Of a stretch of DNA of 9,785 nucleotides, positions 6,939 through 9,785 are shown in pieces. The notes under the pieces are model-generated. The model saw nothing but the letters and a program-made list of their open reading frames with translations, did no database searches and was not told the origin of the DNA. The stretch spans positions 1-9,785 of the forward strand of contig JAAZFB010000383.1 of the NCBI GenBank assembly GCA_012511915.1, written 5' to 3'. Every line of letters begins with the position of its first letter. The stretch's first letter is position 1. This stretch comes from Clostridiaceae bacterium (GTDB lineage: Bacteria > Bacillota > Clostridia > Monoglobales > Firm-18). The position numbers were made by a program, and so were the translations under genes.

Positions 6939-7436
6939 ATGAACGTAAAGAAGTTTTCTGAAGCAACGAGCGGAAGTGTGAATAGGCGTGTTGATCATTA
7001 TCTGGATACCAACAAAAAGCATAGCTGGATAAAATGGAGTGCAGTAGTAGCTTGTGTTTGTATTATTGTAGTTGTTATTTTTTCAGCACTAAAGGGTAAT
7101 AATGTGGTGAAAATCTACAGATTAAATCAATCAGAGTATATGGAAGTTGAGCTTGTTGAATGGCAGGACGAAGGATTCCGAGCCATAGTTACTGCCACTG
7201 GTAATAATAATATATTTCCAGTAGAAGCAGAACTTACGGTTATTTTTGAAGAAGAAACGAGAATAGTGTTGAGTGATGGAACGCTTTTTGGTTACAATTC
7301 AGAAGAGCCGAAGGCAGGGTTAGTTAGATGGGAATCGGGCAGCACCATTCGTGTTGAGTTCTTGAATTACCAACAATACTCAGAAGATAACGGTTTTCGC
7401 AATCACGTATATGCCGCAATTGTAGAGCAAATATAA
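6939..7436 (+). CDS. membrane-anchored protein of unknown function
   Basis: With the start at 6939 the product is 165 residues. A short charged cytoplasmic N-terminus (MNVKKFSEATSGSVNRRV...) leads to KKHSWIKWSAVVACVCII and one membrane helix (about 30-51). This N-terminal layout, with a Lys/Trp motif just before the helix, is common in Clostridia hypothetical proteins, some found beside ECF sigma factors; no sigma factor is encoded here. The ~110-residue extracytoplasmic part is acidic and beta-rich (EYMEVELVEWQDEGF, FRAIVTATGN, TRIVLSDGT, STIRVEFLNY, HVYAAIVEQI). It has the look of a small OB-like or DUF3221-like domain, but I could not confirm this. The gene has its own promoter (6877-6905) and lies within an islet separating the Maff2 and VirB6-like genes. 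It is probably an accessory gene and not a core transfer component. Confidence 0.7.
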   Translation: MNVKKFSEATSGSVNRRVDHYLDTNKKHSWIKWSAVVACVCIIVVVIFSALKGNNVVKIYRLNQSEYMEVELVEWQDEGFRAIVTATGNNNIFPVEAELTVIFEEETRIVLSDGTLFGYNSEEPKAGLVRWESGSTIRVEFLNYQQYSEDNGFRNHVYAAIVEQI

Positions 7437-7443
7437 ATTTTGG

Positions 7444-7638
7444 ATGTATTGGGGATCATGCTACCAAAATGAACAACCATCAAAGCAGACTAATACATCA
7501 ATAACTGACCAAGCACAACAACCCGAAAGCAATAATACAAAAGATTCAGAGGGGTATAAACACTATATAATCTATGGTGCGGGTGGAATTTTAGTCCTGT
7601 TAGCAATTGTGCTTATTGTTAGAAAAAATGGAAAGTAA
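7444..7638 (+). CDS. 64-codon orphan, possibly the tail of a decayed surface protein
   Basis: The frame is open from just after a TAG at 7423-7425, and the only ATG is at 7444, with no ribosome binding site before it. The product is a Gln/Asn/Ser/Thr-rich spacer (about 9-33), then one hydrophobic helix (about 41-59) and a short basic end (RKNGK). This is the arrangement of the C-terminal stalk, membrane anchor and basic tail of a surface protein, but no LPXTG-type sorting motif precedes the helix. It could be a remnant of a larger gene whose 5' part was lost, a +1 frame continuation of the preceding gene, or a weakly translated small membrane protein. The lack of a ribosome binding site favours a remnant. 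A predicted promoter (7616-7644) overlaps its 3' end. Confidence 0.35.
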   Translation: MYWGSCYQNEQPSKQTNTSITDQAQQPESNNTKDSEGYKHYIIYGAGGILVLLAIVLIVRKNGK

Positions 7639-7644
7639 TATAAT
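7616..7644 (+). promoter_or_regulatory. predicted sigma-A promoter upstream of the VirB6-like gene
   Basis: TTGTTA (7616-7621) and a perfect TATAAT (7639-7644) are separated by exactly 17 nt. Transcription would start near 7651, about 80 nt before the VirB6-like gene and about 22 nt before the terminator hairpin. The -35 box is weak (4 of 6 matches). The region is AT-rich, so chance similarity is possible. Confidence 0.5.
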
Positions 7645-7651
7645 TTTCAAT

Positions 7652-7674
7652 ACAAAACCAAATAACAAAACCAA
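7652..7674 (+). repeat. 10-nt direct repeat in a G-free leader
   Basis: ACAAAACCAA occurs at 7652-7661 and again at 7665-7674, an offset of 13 nt. Both copies lie in a stretch without any G (7636-7676, 41 nt), which would be unstructured as RNA. It ends exactly at the terminator stem. Confidence 0.55.
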
Positions 7675-7707
7675 AAGAGCGACTATTTCACGATAGCCGC
7701 TCTTTTT
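7673..7707 (+). terminator. intrinsic terminator just before the VirB6-like gene
   Basis: AAAAGAGCG (7673-7681) pairs with CGCTCTTTT (7698-7706). After an A/C mismatch the stem continues with CTAT/ATAG (7683-7686 with 7693-7696), enclosing the loop TTCACG. A run of five T (7703-7707) forms the tail, and the A-rich left flank could make it work in both directions. It ends the accessory islet but also lies 24 nt upstream of the VirB6-like start, inside the possible leader of that gene. Confidence 0.8.
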
Positions 7708-7730
7708 CTGTTTCAGGAGGTGAAAATAAT

Positions 7731-8570
7731 TTGAGTGATAACTGGATTGTTGCAAATCTTGAAAATGCGTTTGCAACATGGAACGATAAAATGGCGGAAA
7801 TATGGAGCCTTGTCACCACTTCGCCGCAAAACTTTAAAGGCGGAGCTATATGGACCATTGTGTCAGGCATAAACGGTACATTGCAAGCTGTTGGATACGG
7901 CTTGCTTGTGCTGTTTTTTGCAATAAGCATCTTTAAGTCCACAGCAAGTTTCAGGGATTTTCAAAGACCTGAATATGCTCTAAAGCACTTTATCCGCTTT
8001 GTTGCCGCAAAACTGGCAATTACATATGCAATGGACTTAATGACCACAATTTATACCATATTCGGCGGCATTACGGCACAGGTTGCAGGTGGGCTTGGCG
8101 GTATCAGCGGAGCGGCAGTCGCTCTCCCCTCTGCTATCGCTACCGCTGTTGATGATGCAGGCTTTTGGGCAAGTATTCCCTTGTGGCTTGTAACCATTCT
8201 TGGTAGCTTATTTATAACAATCATGGCATTTATTATGATTATGACAGTATATGGGCGGTTTTTCCGTATTTATATGTACACTGCCCTTGCCCCTGTCCCC
8301 CTGTCATCTTTTGCCGGAGAGGGAACTTCCCAAATGGGGAAAACCTTTGTAAAGTCTTATGTGGGAGTATGTTTGGAGGGTGCAGTCATTGTGCTTGCTT
8401 GTATCATATTTTCAGCCTTTGCCTCGGCAAGCACGCCAACTCTTGAAACTGGCATAACCACTGTCACCATGATTTGGAAATATATCGGAGAGGTTATTTT
8501 TAATATGTTGGTGCTTGTGGGACTTATTAAAGGTGCGGATAGAATTGTAAAAGAAATGCTGGGAACGTAA
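7731..8570 (+). CDS. VirB6/TrbL-like conjugal transfer membrane protein (CD0419-type)
   Basis: The start is a TTG at 7731, preceded by AGGAGGTGA (7715-7723), an almost ideal anti-16S match. The 279-residue product starts with an amphipathic segment (NWIVANLENAFATWNDKMAEIW) and has hydrophobic helices at about 48-68, 88-112, 148-173, 213-233 and 245-266. GRFFRIYMYTALAPVPLSSFAG (175-196) contains the ALAPVPL signature of ICE VirB6/TrbL-like proteins. The family forms part of the inner-membrane core of the type IV secretion channel. A Gly/Ala-rich stretch (116-140) lies in the presumed external loop. The PrgI gene follows after 15 bp. It is separated from the upstream transfer genes by the islet and terminator, whereas in related elements the Maff2 and VirB6-like genes are usually neighbours. 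Confidence 0.92.
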   Translation: MSDNWIVANLENAFATWNDKMAEIWSLVTTSPQNFKGGAIWTIVSGINGTLQAVGYGLLVLFFAISIFKSTASFRDFQRPEYALKHFIRFVAAKLAITYAMDLMTTIYTIFGGITAQVAGGLGGISGAAVALPSAIATAVDDAGFWASIPLWLVTILGSLFITIMAFIMIMTVYGRFFRIYMYTALAPVPLSSFAGEGTSQMGKTFVKSYVGVCLEGAVIVLACIIFSAFASASTPTLETGITTVTMIWKYIGEVIFNMLVLVGLIKGADRIVKEMLGT

Positions 8571-8585
8571 GGAGGTATTAAAAAC

Positions 8586-8969
8586 ATGGAAATACGAATT
8601 AACAAAGAAATCAAAGATTATCACGAAAGCCTGTTCTTCGGACTGTCCTTTCGTCAATTTCTATGCTCTGTCATGGCGTTGGCTGTGGCTGTGGGCATCT
8701 ATTTTGGCTTTAGGGATATTGTCGGTAAGGAAACGGTATCATGGCTTTGTATTGTCTGTGCCGCCCCTATTGCAGCGGCAGGCTTTTTTCATTATCATGG
8801 TATGAATTTTGAGGAATTTATTGCGGCGTATATCAAAAGTGAATTTCTCTATGCCGGGGTACGGGTATTTGAGTCGGAAAATATATTATACAACATTTAT
8901 CGGGAGGTATTAAACGATGCTGCAAAGCAAACAAAAAAAGAAACAAGAAGGAAAAAGAACCATTCCTAA
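8586..8969 (+). CDS. prgI: PrgI-family protein of the conjugation machinery
   Basis: The ATG at 8586 follows TAAGGAGGT, which overlaps the stop of the VirB6-like gene. The 127-residue product begins MEIRINKEIKDYHESLFFGLSFRQF, where the segment before the first helix (FGLSxRQ) is the family's hallmark. Two hydrophobic helices follow (about 24-43 and 51-70), then a cytoplasmic region with YHGMNFEEFIAAYIKSEFLY and a Lys/Arg-rich tail. PrgI-family proteins occur just before VirB4 in Gram-positive type IV secretion operons and are considered VirB3-like partners of that ATPase. The 3' end overlaps the VirB4 start by 53 bp, which suggests coupled translation and fixed stoichiometry. Confidence 0.93.
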   Translation: MEIRINKEIKDYHESLFFGLSFRQFLCSVMALAVAVGIYFGFRDIVGKETVSWLCIVCAAPIAAAGFFHYHGMNFEEFIAAYIKSEFLYAGVRVFESENILYNIYREVLNDAAKQTKKETRRKKNHS

Positions 8970-9785
8970 AAGCGTTCAGCGTTCCATTCCAATAAATCAC
9001 ATTTTTAAGGACGGTATTATCAAATGCGGTAGGCGATATTCAAAATCATGGCGGTTTTCAGATGTGAACTACGCTGTTGCTTCGGACGATGACCAGCTTG
9101 AAATGTTCTTGGCACACAGTGCCATCTTAAACGGATTGCCCACCGATGCTGTGGCACAAATCAGCATCTACACCAGGCAACATAACCAAAATGTGTTTGA
9201 GGAAATGATTGGGGCGGACTACGGAGATTTTGCAGTTTATAAAGAGGAACTGAAAGAGCTTTTGGCGGATAAAATGTCGGAATCTAATAATATCGTACAC
9301 GAAAAATATATCACGGTGTCCACAGAGCAGAAAAACATTGAAGAGGCAAGAACGCTTTTCACCCGTGTTGGAAGTGATTTAACCACGGACTTTGCACGAA
9401 TAACCTCTAAAATGACGGAGCTAGACTATTTTGAGCGGCTTCGTATTTTTTATGATGTTTTTCGGGGTAATACGGACGAGGTTTTTCAGTTTGACCTAAA
9501 AAGTGAAATGGCAAGGGGAACTCATTTTGTAGATTCCATTTGCCCGGATAGCTTGGAGTTTAAAAGCGACTATATAAAAATCGGGGACAGATATGCGAGG
9601 GTGCTATTTTTAAGGGAGTATCCCTCTTTTCTAAAAGACAGCATAATTTCAGAACTGACGGACTTTTCAAGAAGTATGATGGTGTCGGTGGATATTCAGC
9701 CAATCCCCACCGATGAGGCGGCAAGGGAAGTGCAAAAGAAACTTCTTGCCATTGAAACGGATATTACCAAATGGCAACAAAAGCA
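8917..9785 (+). CDS. virB4: VirB4-like conjugation ATPase, N-terminal part (3' end outside window)
   Basis: The ATG at 8917 has GGGAGGT at 8902-8908. The frame then stays open for 289 codons to the right edge, so the gene is cut and no stop is seen. The first residues are very basic (MLQSKQKKKQEGKRTIPKSV). They lead to the beta-rich N-terminal domain of the VirB4/TraE family: IFKDGIIKCGRRYSKSWRFSD, then EKYITVSTEQKNIEEARTLFTRV, TELDYFERLRIFYDVFR, DYIKIGDRYARVLFLREYPSFL and SMMVSVDIQPIPTDEA, an order seen in Tn1549-type VirB4 proteins. The Walker A and B motifs would lie beyond the window. VirB4 powers assembly of the channel and pilus at the membrane. Position after PrgI supports the call. 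Confidence 0.92.
   Translation, partial: MLQSKQKKKQEGKRTIPKSVQRSIPINHIFKDGIIKCGRRYSKSWRFSDVNYAVASDDDQLEMFLAHSAILNGLPTDAVAQISIYTRQHNQNVFEEMIGADYGDFAVYKEELKELLADKMSESNNIVHEKYITVSTEQKNIEEARTLFTRVGSDLTTDFARITSKMTELDYFERLRIFYDVFRGNTDEVFQFDLKSEMARGTHFVDSICPDSLEFKSDYIKIGDRYARVLFLREYPSFLKDSIISELTDFSRSMMVSVDIQPIPTDEAAREVQKKLLAIETDITKWQQK

Noticed and set aside
1..9785. CRISPR array, insertion sequence ends, integrase or tRNA attachment site
   Set aside because: No regularly spaced repeats, transposase-like protein, paired terminal inverted repeats or tRNA-like sequence was seen on reading the window.

Overview
The window looks like part of the conjugation region of an integrative and conjugative element (ICE) of the Tn1549/CTn type, from a low-to-moderate-GC Gram-positive host, probably a gut Clostridia species. 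The basis is the gene set and order: a VirD4-type coupling ATPase, a Maff2-family small membrane protein, a VirB6/TrbL-like polytopic protein, a PrgI-family protein and the start of a VirB4-type ATPase, all on the + strand, with strong AGGAGG-type ribosome binding sites and several TTG starts. No integrase, relaxase, oriT, rRNA, tRNA or CRISPR array is visible. Both ends cut through genes.

Left part (1-4497): five tightly packed genes for envelope or extracellular proteins. They are the 3' part of an Ig-like repeat surface protein, a membrane-anchored protein whose ectodomain resembles a degenerate parvulin domain, a secreted ~525-residue protein of unknown function, a prepilin peptidase with two CxxC pairs and both catalytic aspartates, and a membrane-anchored SurA_N/PrsA-N-like chaperone. 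The genes overlap or nearly touch, so they are probably one operon running into virD4. My inference is that this is a surface-appendage or adhesin assembly module. Its pilins and motor ATPase, if any, would lie upstream of the window. The PrsA-type foldase seems to be divided between two proteins.

Middle part (4513-6574): virD4 and the Maff2 gene overlap by 17 bp. The Maff2 protein has the outline of a VirB2-like pilin (signal peptide, then two hydrophobic segments).

Islet (6594-7707): a small HTH_36-like DNA-binding protein, then a well-formed promoter driving a membrane-anchored protein of unknown function, then a 64-codon orphan tail-like reading frame. A second predicted promoter, a 41-nt G-free leader with a 10-nt direct repeat, and an intrinsic terminator follow. 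The terminator lies just upstream of the VirB6-like gene, so continued transcription into the transfer genes needs read-through, antitermination or another promoter.

Right part (7731-9785): the mating-pair-formation genes VirB6-like, PrgI and VirB4. The VirB4 gene starts inside the PrgI gene (53-bp overlap) and is cut by the window edge before its Walker motifs.
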